From assembly GCA_013152695.1 (NCBI GenBank), contig JAADFV010000095.1, forward strand, positions 1 to 14,937: a DNA stretch of 14,937 nt, written 5' to 3'. Each line of letters starts with the position of its first letter. Positions within the stretch are counted from its first letter, which is position 1. The position numbers and the translations under genes are program-made. Source of the stretch: Chloroflexota bacterium. Lineage in GTDB: Bacteria > Chloroflexota > Anaerolineae > J102. Below are positions 14,747 through 14,937 of the stretch, piece by piece. The notes beneath the pieces are model-generated. The model made no database searches. It was not told the origin of the DNA and saw nothing but the letters and a program-made list of their open reading frames with translations.

Positions 14747-14937
14747 ATGAAAATCACCCACGCCCATATTTATCTCGTGGAAATCGAGGGCCGGCGTCCG
14801 ATCATTGTCGAAATATTTACCGATGCCGGCATCAGCGGCCTGGGTGAAGCAGCCATCGCTTACGGATGTGGCGCCACGGCGGCGGCAGGCATGATCAAAG
14901 ATCTACTGCAAGAAATTATCTTGGGCCGCGACCCTTT
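14747..14937 (+). CDS. Enolase-superfamily enzyme, mandelate racemase/muconate lactonizing type (3' partial)
   Basis: Sixty-three complete codons are visible before the window ends. The start MKITHAHIYLVEIEG, then PIIVEIFTDAGISGLGEAAIAYG and a C-terminal ILGRDP, match the N-terminal capping domain of MR/MLE-type enzymes, where the TDxGxxGxGE block lines the active site. The catalytic barrel lies outside the window, so it could be a racemase/epimerase, dehydratase or cycloisomerase. The 14-nt spacing puts it in the same operon. The upstream RBS is poor. Confidence 0.75.
   Translation, partial: MKITHAHIYLVEIEGRRPIIVEIFTDAGISGLGEAAIAYGCGATAAAGMIKDLLQEIILGRDP

Overview
The window looks like a chromosomal segment of a Chloroflexota bacterium (Anaerolineae/Caldilineae-like). 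The basis is indirect: a secreted protein built of DUF11/SdrD-B-like domains joined by Thr-Pro linkers with Chloroflexota-style 'YLP(I/L)V' segments, a split GcvP (GcvPA + GcvPB), and Ala/Pro-rich lipoprotein linkers behind a lipobox. Taxonomy is inferred from style; no rRNA or marker gene is present.

Layout. (1) 2-1465 (+): the 3' part of a large secreted modular protein, followed by a long imperfect hairpin (1487-1538). (2) 1745-6445 (-): a complete glycine-cleavage operon, gcvT-gcvH-gcvPA-gcvPB, with a tandem glycine riboswitch (6235-6445), a leader terminator (6200-6232) and an end-of-operon terminator (1745-1779). Only the L-protein (dihydrolipoyl dehydrogenase) is absent. (3) 6589-8315: two ~107-bp palindromic repeat elements in direct orientation bracket a FAD-dependent DAO-family oxidoreductase (sarcosine-oxidase-beta-like), which is split by one frameshift near 7493-7505. 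(4) 8316-8748: a gene-free leader with a candidate promoter and several hairpins. (5) 8749-14937 (+): an apparent operon of a peptide/opine-type ABC transporter (lipoprotein binding protein and two permeases, no ATPase in view), an ornithine-cyclodeaminase/mu-crystallin-family dehydrogenase, a DadA-like FAD oxidoreductase and the first 63 codons of an enolase-superfamily (mandelate racemase/muconate lactonizing type) enzyme that runs off the window.

How the parts may work together. The minus-strand operon degrades glycine to CO2, NH3 and methylene-tetrahydrofolate and is set up to sense glycine through its leader RNA. The plus-strand operon imports a small nitrogenous compound and appears to process it by racemisation or dehydration, FAD oxidation and NAD(P)-linked reduction of an imino/cyclic amino acid. 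That combination fits catabolism of modified, cyclic or D-configured amino acids (hydroxyproline-like, betaine-like, opine or D-amino-acid dipeptides), but the substrate cannot be read from sequence. The most noteworthy items are the repeat pair with compensatory hairpin changes around a broken gene, the competing pairings in the riboswitch leader, the structured leader of the transporter operon, and the uncharacterised gene set of that operon.
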